Shown piece after piece: positions 1 through 16,900 of a stretch of DNA of 64,000 nucleotides. This DNA comes from Muraenolepis orangiensis (lineage: Eukaryota; Chordata; Actinopteri; Gadiformes; Muraenolepididae). Each line of letters begins with the position of its first letter. Position 1 is the first letter of the stretch. Both the position numbers and the translations under genes were made by a program. The notes beneath the pieces were generated by a model. That model ran no database searches. It worked only from the letters and a program-made list of their open reading frames with translations, and was not told the origin of the DNA. The DNA lies in the NCBI GenBank assembly GCA_027704905.1, contig CM051013.1, positions 16,330,801 through 16,394,800 of the forward strand. The letters run 5' to 3'.

Positions 1-128
1 TTGATGCTGATCATACCCCCTCCCCCTCCCCCACACACACACACTCTGTTTCTTGGCCTGCATGGAGCTTTGCACTCATTCATCAATGCTGCTACGGTCT
101 TTCATGCTGCCAAGAAAACTCCATGACA

Positions 129-233
<105 letters not shown>

Positions 234-267
234 CGCACACTTGTGCTCTGCATATAGGAACAACACG

Positions 268-4862
<4,595 letters not shown>

Positions 4863-5074
4863 AGCACACAATGCCCGTCGTCCTGTCACAACCTCACACA
4901 TCAGGGGATTGTTTCTTAATCTGTGAATTTGCTTGTTATATATTTTTTAATGCGTTCACAAAATGTTGGGGGGCGGAGTCAAGCGTGGGACAGCATTACC
5001 ATGTGTGTTAGGCCTAGTTCTGCAAAGTGCCTACTGTGTACCATTAAGTATGACCAAAAAACCCTGCAAGAAAC

Positions 5075-5080
5075 AATAAA
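5075..5080 (+). terminator. lactbl1: Candidate lactbl1 polyadenylation signal
   Basis: AATAAA about 210 bases after the lactbl1 stop codon. The sequence from 4863 to about 5100 is then the 3' UTR. Confidence 0.55.
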
Positions 5081-5099
5081 CAGTGGGATAAACTGTCTG

Positions 5100-5835
5100 T
5101 GGGGGTTTGACACAGAACGATACTTTATTGACTGAAAAAGCACAACAGACTTCCACATTTTCCCTGCATACACAATAGTAAGAAAAGCAGAATTTAAGTA
5201 GTAGTAGTAGGCCTGCACTACTGTTTACTTCTTCACTCCCCCTTACTGCACACACAGCATTTTAAAATGACGCAACTTTCGGATTTAATTCAACCGTTGA
5301 ACCCGATGTTTGTTTTGTTTGTTTTGTTGTTGCAATAATATAGAATATATAGACTATGGCCCAGGTGTGCCACATTAACCTGTGACCCTTGAACAGCCGC
5401 AGATAAGTGGAAAATGTATTTTCAAATAGAGGCAGAATGTGCACCTAAAGAGTTGCATATATAGCCTACATGAAACAATTGTTGATAACTATAACCTCTG
5501 CCTATTTAGCCGACTAAATGTCAATGACACAGATCAACAGTTGTTATCATTAATATAATTTACTTAATTGTTTGGTATGCATTTAATTTATGTATGTATT
5601 CATCATTGAATTCAGTATTCATTATTACTTAATGTACTAATTCTTAAATATATGGCACCAATATTTCACTAGGCCTACATCTGAAACGTGGTGTACAAGT
5701 AGTTATTGATTTTTCCCAATAACACCACGGGAACAACGTGAACCCAGAATGTGGGTGTGAACCTTATTGTCAGTGGTGTTAGTGAACAGTTAATGATTAG
5801 CCTGCTCACAATGCCCGCCCGCATGCCAACCCCTT
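5100..5835. other. Intergenic stretch between lactbl1 and the guanylin gene
   Basis: AT-rich sequence with no coding exons that I can support. It should hold the upstream control region of the guanylin gene. Confidence 0.6.
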
Positions 5836-5842
5836 TATAAAA
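5836..5842 (+). promoter_or_regulatory. guca2a: TATA box of the guanylin gene
   Basis: TATAAAA lies about 97 bases before the start codon, inside CCCTTTATAAAAGG. A transcript start near 5866 would give a 5' UTR of about 65 bases, which suits a compact, tissue-specific hormone gene. Confidence 0.65.
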
Positions 5843-5932
5843 GGTGTGTGGAAATACAGTGCTCAACACGACCTGTGGACAAACGAAGAAAAATCACTAC
5901 AAGTCAGCTTTAAATTCAAATAAAGCAACAAA

Positions 5933-7187
5933 ATGAAGTGCGTCATCATCGCAGTCGCCGTAGTCGTCACCATCCTGCAGGTGGCCTCCGTGACAGTCTC
6001 GGTAAGAACATCTTAATTGTATTTGAAAAAAAAAGTTTAATTGGTAATCGTAGGATAATCTTCGATAGTAGTGTATAGTACTCTTCTGTGGAAAAGGTGC
6101 TCTAGTTCATTATGCAGGTTAGTATTCTGAGTAGTTAGCATTTCATTTGACTGCATAAGGTGAAAATAAAAACGTTTCAGGTGAAATTAAGATTTAATCA
6201 AATGGCATTTCTGACATGTATCTTCTGTGGTTTTGTAACCTCTGCTCTTATAATTATACTGGGGCCAGGATGGTGTAATTGAGTATCTAGTAGCTAGGGT
6301 GTTTGACTACAAGCCAAGAGGTACTGGGTTTGATCCCAATGTCCACAGCCTACCTGTTGGCATCCTTGGGCAAGATGCTCTAACCCCACCTGCTCCTTAA
6401 TGACGCCATGGTAGTCAGTGTAAGGCACTTTGGTTAAAAGCGACTTGCCTGAATAGTAAACGATAGCACTGTTATTTAGTAGGAGTTGTGTTCTGTGCGT
6501 GCTGCAGGAGGGAGAATATACATTTTCTCTGGAGGCTGTGAAGATGCTATGGCAAGCTCTGGAGGAGGCAAAGTACAGGGAGGTGAGAGGTAACGAAGGT
6601 CGCTCTTCAAGTGCCTCCCAGAGCCACATGCCCGCCGTGTGCTCCGACCCCGCCCTGCCTGCCGACTTCATACCCCTCTGTCAGGACCCCAACGCTGAGC
6701 AGGCCTTTGCCAACCTAGGTAGGCCTACCGCACGCCGCCTGTCTCCTGTCCCGTCTGTCTGCTCGCCCATCTATCGGCCTCCATCAGCCTGTCTGGGATT
6801 AAAGTTAGATTTGAAAATGGAAGATCACCGTAGAAAGAATGTTTTACCGTCTTTCAGTAAAACATTGGTGTAACGAGGTGGTAATGGCAACAACACATTA
6901 TTGTCGCGCCATCCAAAACGTGAAAATTAAATTCTGAATAATTGGTGAATTTTCACTTTAAGGTGCTTGCACACATAGTTGTTGCAATCCGACAACAGCC
7001 AACAACCACCAACAGGTTAATGACACACCTGCCCTGATTTGGGGGTTTGTCAGGGCAGTGTGCAAGCACCTGGGAGTGTAACATTTTGTTTGACTAATAT
7101 TTTGTTTTGTTTTTTCTCTCAGAGAATCTGGCGACCATGTCACTCACTTGTGAGTTGTGCAAATCAGCTGCCTGCACTGGCTGTTAA
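5933..7187 (+). CDS. guca2a: Guanylin-type prohormone, 3 exons
   Basis: Exons 5933-6001, 6508-6718 and 7123-7187 give 114 codons plus stop, the usual size of guanylin/uroguanylin precursors. Exon 1 is a signal peptide (MKCVIIAVAVVVTILQVASV). Exon 2 carries the propeptide with the conserved VCSDPALPADFIPLCQDPNA block. Exon 3 encodes the C-terminal hormone, ending TCELCKSAACTGC then TAA. The four cysteines C..C....C..C match the two disulfides of guanylins, which activate guanylyl cyclase C in gut and renal epithelium. The peptide stops at the last Cys, with no extra Leu, so it looks like guanylin rather than uroguanylin or renoguanylin. A Lys sits between the second Cys and the AAC block, where a neutral residue is typical. 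Three-exon structure agrees with the family. Confidence 0.92.
6258..6470 (+). repeat. tRNA-derived SINE-like repeat in guanylin intron 1
   Basis: A B-box-like GGTTTGATCCC is followed by a SINE body with GGGCAAGATGCTCTAACCCC and a tail resembling AAAAGCGACTTGCC. It ends less than 40 bases before exon 2. Related pieces lie near 38690-38825 and 45716-45826. Confidence 0.65.
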
Positions 7188-7403
7188 AAAAAAGACCAAG
7201 CTGCCCCATCCTTCTCTTCGGCCTAATGATGAACTTAAAATAATGAAAGCTAAAAGGAATACTGAATTGGCGATACAAGTGAAAGAATGGATTCCAAATG
7301 GATTGACTCACCAGGCGATGAGCTGGGCCTTTACCGGTCCTGGAGTCAGTCAGTCACACACACACACACACACACATCTCTGGTAATCTTTTCTTTTTTT
7401 TTT

Positions 7404-7409
7404 AATAAA
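7404..7409 (+). terminator. guca2a: Candidate guanylin polyadenylation signal
   Basis: AATAAA about 217 bases after the stop codon, after a short (CA)n run at 7355-7373. Confidence 0.55.
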
Positions 7410-9160
7410 CATTTACAGGATTATGATGTACCATCATTTTGCAGCGTCACAACTGTAGATATTAGATGGTGTGGCTTATAACTCAACAACTGTGAGGCAC
7501 CAGAGGGAATATCCAAACTGTACTATTACTATTTCATCGTAAGCAGCTTTTCAAAATCCAAAGCGGCTTAGTGGAATGATTTGATGTAGGTCCAGGTCAT
7601 TAAGGAGCAGGTATAAGGGTTGGGGCCCCTTTCCTACAGAACCTTTCAACTGGGATGCATTCACCCTAACCGCTAGACCCCTGAACACCACTCACCCAGC
7701 AAGGAAGACATGCTGGGACATCAGAACAAAACACAGGACTTTGAATGGCTTAACAATGAACATTGCACCGTTACATGCCTCACAAATAGATAACGATATT
7801 TGAAGATCTCAGGATTTTATTTTGGTATCTGCAAAAATGTACTTGCCATACAAGGACACAAAACTACCATGAGACAACAGACGTGAGTAAAACCAATGAT
7901 CAGCAATTGGAGGCCAATTTAAAATGTCCAAAACCATCACAATGGGTCTTGTTGTAACACATACTAAAAAGTTAGACAGTCTATATCTAAACGTTCCAAT
8001 GCCTTCATACATTTTTCATCTGGTTACATATAAATTAATACACAAGAAGTTGAGCTACAGTGATGAACAAAATATACAATCTAAGTTTAACATTGTAATC
8101 TAAAGTGTACTCTGTGCCCTAACAATGTCTAAATTCAATAGAATTATTCTGACTTTGGTGTAAGTGACCTAACAAACAAAATCTAGAAACACTAGACAAC
8201 GTAGTTTACCAGAATGCATCTCGAAGAAAACCTTGTCAGTAGAGTTGTTTCAGAGTCCTCAGCTGGACATACTATTTATATCCATGGACAACTATTTGAG
8301 CCGTAGGACTGAATGACTAATGACTAAGAACACACAGTTGCCCTTTTTTTTAAACATAGGGTCGGTCCTCAACGTTACATACGTTTATAATATTACGATA
8401 ACTAAAATGCCAACTTCGTCCACATCCAACTGTATCGTTCCAATGGGCCATACAAACCCGGTGGCCATCTTGGTTCTTAATTTCAGTTACCCCACCCACT
8501 CAGCTGGCATTTAGAACCAAGATGGCCACTAGCTGAGCAAGGCCCAGTGGACACAAACTGCCTTCTTATTTTTATTTTAGAACGCATGGCGAGGCCCCCA
8601 GCGCTTCCGGTCTGAAGCGATCGGATCATTTGATTGCAAATGCTTATTTTAGTTGTTATTCACCCTGCGTTTAAATGACATCTAAATAGACTTGCTGTTC
8701 ATCAACAAACATAAAATGCACCTTTTTTTTTTTAACTTTTCTCTTTTTCACTTTCATTATGAAACAGTGTCAAATATGGTCCAACGACCTCCATTAAGGC
8801 GATAACTTAACAGTGATTTCATCATTTTTACACAGCGTCAAACAGCATCATCAGAGTAACACCCTGGCAAATATTGTCCCAGGTTGCAAAGAAATAAAAT
8901 GTGTCAACTCTTTTCAGAAGGCTCAAGTTTTCCCAAGATTGTGTCACAGTAGAAGAGGTCATTTAAACAGTCCACTTTGATCTCTATTCCTCTTTAAGGC
9001 TAAACGGCTCGGGTCGAGATCAATTTAAAATAACATTTGACAAAAAAATATTTAAAAAAAAAAAGGGTATAATATTGGGAAAGGCCAGAAGGAACAAGGC
9101 CATAGTCCCAAGTCTGTCCCCTGTGAGGCCAGAAGGCCCCGGGGGGTGGAGGGCGGAGGG
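7410..9160. other. Intergenic region and 3' UTR of the phc2-like gene
   Basis: No coding exons recognised. The right part is expected to hold the 3' UTR of the minus-strand polyhomeotic gene, whose stop codon is at 9161. An inverted repeat lies at 8461-8530. Confidence 0.55.
8461..8530. repeat. Inverted repeat with YY1-like motifs in both arms
   Basis: Arms 8461-8480 (GTGGCCATCTTGGTTCTTAA) and 8511-8530 are near-perfect reverse complements separated by 30 bases. Each arm contains GCCATCTTGG or its complement, which resembles the YY1 consensus (AAGATGGC). Confidence 0.75.
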
Positions 9161-11707
9161 CTAGCAGTCCTTCAGCAGGCAGATCTGAGCGTAGATCTTG
9201 AGCGCGGGGCCCAGCTTGATGTTCATGGTGCCCATGAGGTGGTCCTCGTTCAGCAGCAGCAGGGCCTGCCCGTCGATCTCCTGCGAGCGGAACTCTTCGG
9301 CGATCTCCAAGCACCCTGACACACACAAAAAAACACAACTCCAGAATTACACATTTCTCTCTCTGGGATTAAAAACACATCAACCATGGAAATTAGCTTG
9401 ACAAAATCATGCACAAATTACATTTCCCAGAGACAAAATCATGCAGAAATGTAATTTTCAGGTGGACGTCAGAGGACCAAAACCCAGTACCTTTCGGTAC
9501 TCTAGCCTGTCCTTCATTCCATATATTTTCTGAATGAAGATTCAGAAAGATGCCCTCACCTGGCAGCGAGCTGATAAACCTATACACGTTCTCCACGTCC
9601 CACGTGCCGGGGTCTTGCGGCAGGAAGCCTAGCGAGAAGATGGGCAGGTCATAGCCGTCGCCTCCCCGCCACTCCTTCAGACACCGAGGGGAGGGAGCGG
9701 GCCCGGCACTGGCGGGCGACGCCGGTCCGTCGAACGGGTCGACTGAGCGGCGTCCAAACTCTGAACCCCGCGATGCCCGACTGACGAAGTGCGCCGAGGA
9801 AAACACGGCGGGCGTGGGTTTCCGCTCGAATAACGCCGTCTGAGGAGAGCCACGAAATGAGGTAATTGCTTCAGTTAAATTGCTTTAGTTGTAATGTGGT
9901 TACTTTAGTAATTCCAGTATATTAGGGTTAAGAATTAGGTTAAGAACCATCTTGAAATGTAGAAACATGGTTTGGTGGGCTTGCTGGGATAGGAGCCAAA
10001 CAAATGATCAATCAATTAATACAACATGAATTGAGTCCTTTTGTGAACAATTATGTGTGTTTGACTTGTAACAATAATGTGACATGTCAAACTACTTTTA
10101 ACCCAAATCAGCAGAAACAAAGGGGAAATCGTGCATGAATCAGACCCACACGACATTGAAGACAAAACAAGGCCTCTGTCTGTACTCACTTTCTCGTTCA
10201 ACTCTGAATTATTCTGCTCTCCGTTTTGTCTTTGGCTTTTGTTCAGATTCTCCAAGGTGCTTCTGCGGTTTGTATAGAGACCGACTCGCTTGTTGTAGCT
10301 CACGCTGTAGCTGGAAAATAACGTATTTTTAAACACACACGCACGCACAATAGATGTACTAGTGTGAGACGAAAACATCAGTTAAAAAAATAAAATAAAA
10401 AGCAGTTACAGTAACCCACGTAAATAAAACAGTATATTCAAAAAATGAAATAAATCAAGTCTTACCGTTTAGCACACAGCGTCGAGCAGAACCATCGGGA
10501 GGATTTGAAGACGTGAGCAGAGTCCACTTTCCCACACAGTTCGCATGTTTGCATGGGCCCCCTCTGCTGGCCCCTCAGCTCTGAGACACAACACACACAC
10601 ACACACACACACACGCAAGTAAACCACAACATTAGCAAGTGAGCACCAACGTAAGCAAGTATAAAACAACGACAACGGTAAATGTTAATAACACCACGAG
10701 CAAGTAAACCCACATAAGTAAGTAAACAATATCTGTAAGAAAATAAAAATATATAACTAAAGAACAATATGAATATAAACACCAACATAAAAAAGTAAAC
10801 ATCAGTGTACAAGTACATTAACATAAGTACAGTGTACTTGGCCCATGGTATACGAAAGTACTAGTTGCATGGTAAACTAAATTAATTGTTACATGGTATA
10901 CTAAAGTACTAGTTGCATGATATACTAAAGTGCTTGTTGCGTGGTAAGTACTTGTTACATGGTATACTAAAGTGCTTGTTACATGGTATACTAAAGTACT
11001 AGTTGCAGTGTTATATTTCTAGGTGATAGGGGCTGGCTAATAAGTGAGAGCATGTGACCATCACTGCAGGCTTTTACCCTTGAAGGAGAACTCCTCCATC
11101 TTGGTGTGGATCCTGGGGCTCGGGGCGACCGGCTGGCGCCTGCATCTCTTCAGGGCGTCGATGGAGAACGAGGGGTGCTCTACCTACAAAAGGACAGGCA
11201 CAGAGGCCTTCAGATGCAAACAACACTTGGATGTTCTCACCCAGTAGCAGACCGTCATCACTGTTGCACACAGGAGCCGAGATGAAAACCATCTCGTTTC
11301 TCAGTGAGTCTGCTTTCCTTGCTGCTGACGGAGCATAATGCTACCCAGACCTGACAGATTCCCTACGAAAAGTCAATACTGTAGAATGCATTACGTACAA
11401 TAAATGTTTTTAGAGACCAACTACTTCGACGTTCACCCATCACTTTGTGCAACTGGTGCTATGCGCCTCCCTGTGTCTCGAAAGCGGAATTACAACGGAC
11501 TTAAATAGACTTTGTTTGCCCTGGTTCTAACTACCAGGCTATACTGCTCACCGGGAAAGGGTCGGCGCCCTCTTGTATCACAAACCCCTCAATAAGGTGG
11601 GTGAGGACCGGCGGTTTCGCGACAGGACGGGGTACTCTGCTGCTCTTGCCGTTTTGTGGGACGCTGCCAGTCACCGCGGGCGCGTTGTTCCCGTTCCCCG
11701 AGGTCAT
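9161..11707 (-). CDS. phc2: Polyhomeotic-like (PHC2-type) Polycomb protein, short form
   Basis: Minus-strand exons, 5' to 3': 11707-11552, 11183-11078, 10580-10466, 10310-10190, 9839-9560, 9315-9161. All phases match, giving 310 codons plus stop. The start MTSGNGNNAPAVTGSVPQNG matches the known short PHC2 isoform start. Next come the HD1 block (HLIEGFVIQEGADPFPV), the FCS zinc finger (CELCGKVDSAHVFK, then FCSTLC) and a C-terminal SAM domain (WDVENVYRFISSLPG, EIDGQALLLLNEDHLMGTMN, IKLGPALKIYA). The product is a PRC1 subunit that polymerises through its SAM domain and acts in nuclear gene silencing. The first listed exon stays open in frame 16 codons upstream of this Met, to an acceptor at 11756, so an upstream non-coding or longer-isoform exon exists. 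The linker between FCS finger and SAM is diverged from mammals. Confidence 0.88.
10600..11010. repeat. Minisatellite-like array in phc2 intron 2
   Basis: From about 10843 the unit GGTATACTAAAGTACTAGTT plus GCAT, roughly 30-34 bases, recurs about five times with changes. A more diverged AAGTAAAC/AGCAAGT periodic stretch lies at 10600-10800. A short (CA)n run lies at 10589-10614. Confidence 0.75.
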
Positions 11708-12179
11708 GACTGGGGCCAAACCCGCACTGGGTCGTGTCGCATTCAGCACCGTAACCTGTGGAGGACAATGGCAATACAAACAATAAACACAAGCTCAGTA
11801 GTACACAAAGCAGCACACACGCCCAGTGTGTTAGCTGTATGCAAGTTAGGGGGGGCGGCTTGTCAATGCGGTCTATGTTTCGAGTACATGCACAGATAGT
11901 ATATGTACAGAACAGCAGTATTGCAAACAAACTGCTCGCAAACTTGATTTGATTTTGATGGTATGGGTGACGAATGTAACTGAAAACATACGCAACATAA
12001 ACACCAACGAATATTTATTAGTAAGACTAAGAAATAGGGGTAAACCCTGTGGTCTCCCGAATTACCAGATGTATTTGTATGTGCACACTAAACATGACTA
12101 TGGTGTATTGTATACACATCTCAGACATTAACATTAATGAACTGTGTTAGACCAGTTGTACTACTTTTACAACGCAGCG

Positions 12180-12620
12180 CAAACCCGACGTGCTCCATTC
12201 ATTAAAGTGGCGATTGTATATCATCCGCCGTGACAATGGCTGAGGGAAGGGAAGAAAGCGCACCTCTTTGTTCAACTCCAAACAACGCTTTCTTTTCTCC
12301 GGCGCGGTCTATGCAAACACGCTTATTTTTTCTTTTTACGCCGTTGAAATTACATTACGGAACAAAAGAACGCACCCGTTTAAAAACCCGCGGCCGGTAA
12401 GTGAGTGTTGTTGTTGTTCACTCTCAAAGTTTATTTGTCGCTGCTTTCCCCCTTTAAATCCAACATTAGCCCACTCCGACAGCGTGTAGCGCTCTACGGG
12501 TCTGCCCGAGTCAAACACAGAGACAGATGTATGACGCGCTCCCATTGGTCCGCGAAGCACCGACGAGCAATCCAATCGCAGCACGACTCTCAATACAACA
12601 GTCCTTTTGATTGGATGCTG
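12180..12620 (-). promoter_or_regulatory. phc2: Probable promoter and 5' UTR of the phc2-like gene
   Basis: GC-richer sequence upstream of the first phc2 coding exon. It has CCAAT boxes in both orientations (CCATTGGTCC at 12541-12550, AATCCAATCG near 12570) and many CpGs. The region fits a TATA-less NF-Y promoter. No start site can be fixed from sequence alone. Confidence 0.4.
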
Positions 12621-12956
12621 TTTCCTAAAAACAGATGCGTCGGTTGCGTTGAAAATTCATCAATGAAATGATCGTTGAATTGGCTAAACGGAATCAGTGG
12701 TGTTTTTTTTATTTTTTTTTGCCATCAATTAGTTTGCTTACAAGCCCATCATTAGGAGTTTCACGTACATTATAAAGTATTATTATTTAGTTTACAATAT
12801 GTTCAAGAGTCCCAGCAGATTAATAAACTGGAAAAGACCAACTAAACATACGGAGACAACTCAATTAGTCCAAGTTAAGCTTTAAAAGTGGCCTATGTAG
12901 CTGTAGTATATGTAGTAACAGTATTGCATTTAGTTAGTTAGTTAGTTAGTTAGCAC

Positions 12957-12995
12957 CAGAGCCATAGAGATAATAGTATTATCTCTATGGCTCTG
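12957..12995. repeat. Perfect palindrome, 18-bp arms, 3-bp loop
   Basis: Left arm 12957-12974 (CAGAGCCATAGAGATAAT), loop AGT, right arm 12978-12995 exactly complementary. A TTAG tandem run precedes it at 12929-12953. The same arm sequence recurs as a palindrome at 24423-24457. Confidence 0.95.
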
Positions 12996-12999
12996 ACCA

Positions 13000-13942
13000 G
13001 CCCCCACAGACCCTCCACATACAGCCCAGCATGCTGGCCCAGGTAGGCTCTCACCTCACGCTGCCTCGTGAGGGGGATACAAATAAGTACAAAGAACTAC
13101 AAACCCCATGGCTCACCTCACCTCTATATGATCGGGACAATAACACACAGTGCTACTACTGCAGGCTGTCTTGTGTTCTCTGTCTCATAATGTTTAACTG
13201 GCTAAATAACACCGTTAATCATAGATAGATAGTACTCTTCTCTGTCTCCATATGGTATAGTATATATAACACAATGGGACTGACGAGAGAGAGAGAGATT
13301 TATAGTTGGCATTATTGACTAGGAGGAAGCCTTAAATGATTCACTGCATGACGCCTGACCTTCACAATAAGCAAGTCTTGGGGGTTTAAGTAGACCTCTA
13401 GAAGGTCCTTTATTGATCATGACTCTTCTATTCACTGGCCTGCTTCCCCGCCTCCTGCAGCGCCCCCTGCTGGCAGCCAGAGGGAAGGGTGGCTTGATTG
13501 ATTGACAAAATACATGCAAAATATAGGCAGAAAAAAAGGATTACACGTAGACAATTACTGAACTCTTTTATGAGATACCAGCATGGGTATCTTCTTAAAT
13601 TACTTCCCAATCAGATGACCCCACACCCTGAAAGCTGAACTACCTGTTTCTTGTACATCTAGAAACAGACAAGGTGGTTGACTGCAGGCATCTTGTGATA
13701 AATAGTGGAGCTCATGGAGATTAGTTTAGATAGTAGTAAATCTTTAAAGACGTCTTTCCTCCAGACGGCTCCAGACGGGAAATTCCTAGCATCTGAAGAT
13801 CTAAACTGACTATAATGTGTGTGCCATTCACTATACTGTGACAAGGGTATCACTGGTTGTGAGGCTGTAGTGTTTCAGGTGTTCGGGTGTTCAGGTGTGT
13901 AGGTTAACAGGTGTGTGTGTGTGTGTGTGTGTGTGTTCACAG
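13000..13942. other. Gene-poor stretch before the HIPK-like exons
   Basis: I searched this stretch for upstream HIPK exons (kinase domain, homeobox-interacting region) and saw none. It holds a CTCF-like site at 13460-13478 and a (TG)n run at 13911-13936 next to the first HIPK-like exon. Confidence 0.6.
13460..13478 (-). promoter_or_regulatory. CTCF-like motif
   Basis: Plus strand reads GCGCCCCCTGCTGGCAGCC. Its reverse complement fits the CTCF core CCAGCAGGGGGCGC. It sits between the phc2 promoter and the HIPK-like fragment. Confidence 0.55.
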
Positions 13943-16900
13943 CAGGGCTGGCCAGCTGGGACCCAGCAGATCGTCATCCCCTCCAGCTGGCAGCAGATGC
14001 CAGGCATGCAGCTAATCCTCCACGACCCAGGCCAGGCAGTGGTGCCCGACTCCCCCATGGGGGTGCCGCTGTCCGACCAGCACGCCTGGAGGTAAGCTGG
14101 ACGGGAGACCAGGGGGGGGAAGAGCTTCATGGCACTGGAACGACAAATGAATACACTTGTTTCCATTGTTACCTCCATCATCGAAGATGGGAGGAGGTTA
14201 TGTTTTCGCCCCTGTTTGTCTGTTTGTCTGTCTGTTTGTTTGTCTGTTAACAAAATAACTCAAAAAGTGATGTACTATGGAATTGGACAAACGTGGTGGT
14301 TAGATAACTTATGATTTAAGACAAGATTTTGGTGCAGATCTAGATAACAACTTGGACTTACAAGGCTTTTTTATAAAGTAATTTTATTGGAGAGCCAGCC
14401 AATTGAGCACTGAAGAGGTGTATAGTTGTATGCTACATGATGTCACAGTAATCATCATAACAGTAATGATTGTTTGTTTGTTTGTTTCCCTTTCCTCAGG
14501 GGTCATCACAGCAGCCAGTATGACACCGTGACCCAACAGGAGTGCGGTGCAAGCCGTCACGGCTCCAACCAGAACCACAACCCCTCTGTAACCACCTCTA
14601 CACACCCCAGGATCCAGCAGCAGGGCAAGAGGGCCAAGGCCCGGCACACAGACTGCAGGGCCAGGTACCGTCACGCTGACATAGACCCTCTCCTGGGCCT
14701 TTGTCCTAATCTTGCAGCCCTAATCTTCAGTCACATGTTATGTTGACATGGGTGTCTCCCCCCCCCCCCCAATCCTCTGTAGTCACATCCCAGATCCAAG
14801 ATTCAAGATGTTTAATTGCCATTTGCAACAAGTACATGTTATATTGACCTGGGTGTCTCCCCCCCTCATGTTAAATTAACCTGGGTGTCTCTCCCCCCTC
14901 ATGTTATATTGACCTGGGTGTCTCCCTCCCCCCCTCATATTATATTGACCTGGGTGTCTCCCCCCTCCTCCCCCCACCCCCCTACGGGCCGGGGACCGCT
15001 CTCAACCCATCGTCATCTCTGACACGCCGAGCCCCGCGGTGAGCATCATCACCATACACAGCGACTCTGAAGAGGAGGAGGATGACGGCAAGTTCCTCGC
15101 TGCCTGGTGAGCGCAACCCTCCCCCCACCTCGTTGTGTGTCAACTTACTTTGTTGTTCAAATCAGCTCTTAAAATTCACCTCTTCATCACAGCCTTTGGC
15201 TAAGCCTCTACTCTTCATCACCAACCCACCTTGACTCCAGAAAGTGTTTGTGTGTCAGTCCTTAATCCCAAGAAGACCCGAGATTCTGTCAAATGAGTTG
15301 TATCAATGTTAGAATAAAACCTTAACCTTTCCAAATAATAATATATAGTAGTTGCATTCCGTATGTTGGAGCACAATCCATGTTCCACATCTGTAAGACA
15401 CGACAGTGAACAAACAGCCTGCTTTTCATACACTAGTCAGTGCCTCCTGAGATCGCGGCAATAGGACCCGGTTCACAAATCTTTTTAAAACGCTTTTGAA
15501 AAAGCAATAAAATATAATTATCCAAAATATAATTATGTGTGCCAGAGTCCCATCAATCAACTTACTTATCTGTTTCAAAGGGGAGATACATTCTGGGTTA
15601 ATCTTATTAATCCCGTTAGCTGTTTTACTTAACTTCTCTTACCTGCTTTGACTGCTTTAACTTTCTTTTTTTTAATTTCTTTTTCTCATGCCTACTATTT
15701 TGCCCTTTGTGCCTTCTCTGTATTATATTGCTGCTATTGTCTTCATGACATTCCACACATTGTGGAAAACGCTTGTATGTTAATGATAATAGTTATTTAC
15801 TTTAAGGTTATACAACGTTGCTGTCACGCTCTTAGCCTGGCATGGTTATCTTCCAACCAGAGACCAGCTCATGGCTAACCTTCGGATCCTCTCCTCTCAT
15901 CCGCATCATCCTCTCTATCAAAGTGCAACAGAACTTGTTAATAAGCACATTTACTCTGGAATTTTTACAATATTATGCAAAGTCCAAAGTCCTTTTACAA
16001 ATCCCCCTAATTAGCTTTACAGATCTCATACGATCCAGACATTTGATAGTACGCATTATCAAGGAGGCGGAAGGCACTCATTCTCTGTGTAATGAGTTTA
16101 TTTTAATGACTTTAGCTTAATCAGTTGTAATGCTGCCTCTTTAATCAAATCATATATAACATGACAGTATCAATAAAATCCCTAATATACCGAATATCTA
16201 ATCACAATTTTAATATAATGTTGATATCGTGAGGTTAAAGATACGTCTTATGTTTTACTGCCTAATCATCTACATGCTTCTAGCACTTGTGCGCACACAC
16301 ACACACACTCTCACACACACACTAGAGTGAACACTGTGTGAACACACTGTGAAGGGCTTTGTTTGTCTTAGAAAACGATTCTAGGTCTAGGTGAGGCTGC
16401 TTCAACCAGACTCTATAATCAGTCTGACTGGGGCCAGGTGAGGCTGCTTCAAACAGACTCTATAATCAGTATGACTGGGGCCAGGTGAGGCTGCTTCAAC
16501 CAGCCACCAACTACACACACACTGAACAATAAGCTGTACTGTATAATGACGATCCCTAATTCAGTGTTATGGACCGACGGTTGCCATGGTTCTTTCAGGT
16601 CCAGCAGCCCCTCATGTCCTTGTCGCTGGACCCGCTGAGGCGCCCGCCCACCTACCCGCCGCCCGTCTCCCAGGCCCACTACCGGCTCCACGACACCCTG
16701 CTGTTCAGCGCCGCCCCCGGCCTGTACGCCTACCCGGCGTCCGCCCTGGCCTCCGTCTCCCAGACCGTGGACCAGATGCAGGGAGGCTCGTCGCGCCACG
16801 CCCTGGCCGGCGGGGCCTACGCCTGCATGGGGCTGCTGCAGAAGAACGGGGGCCTGGTGCTGGCGGGCCCCATGCCGGGCCCCTACGGCAACCACCAGCA

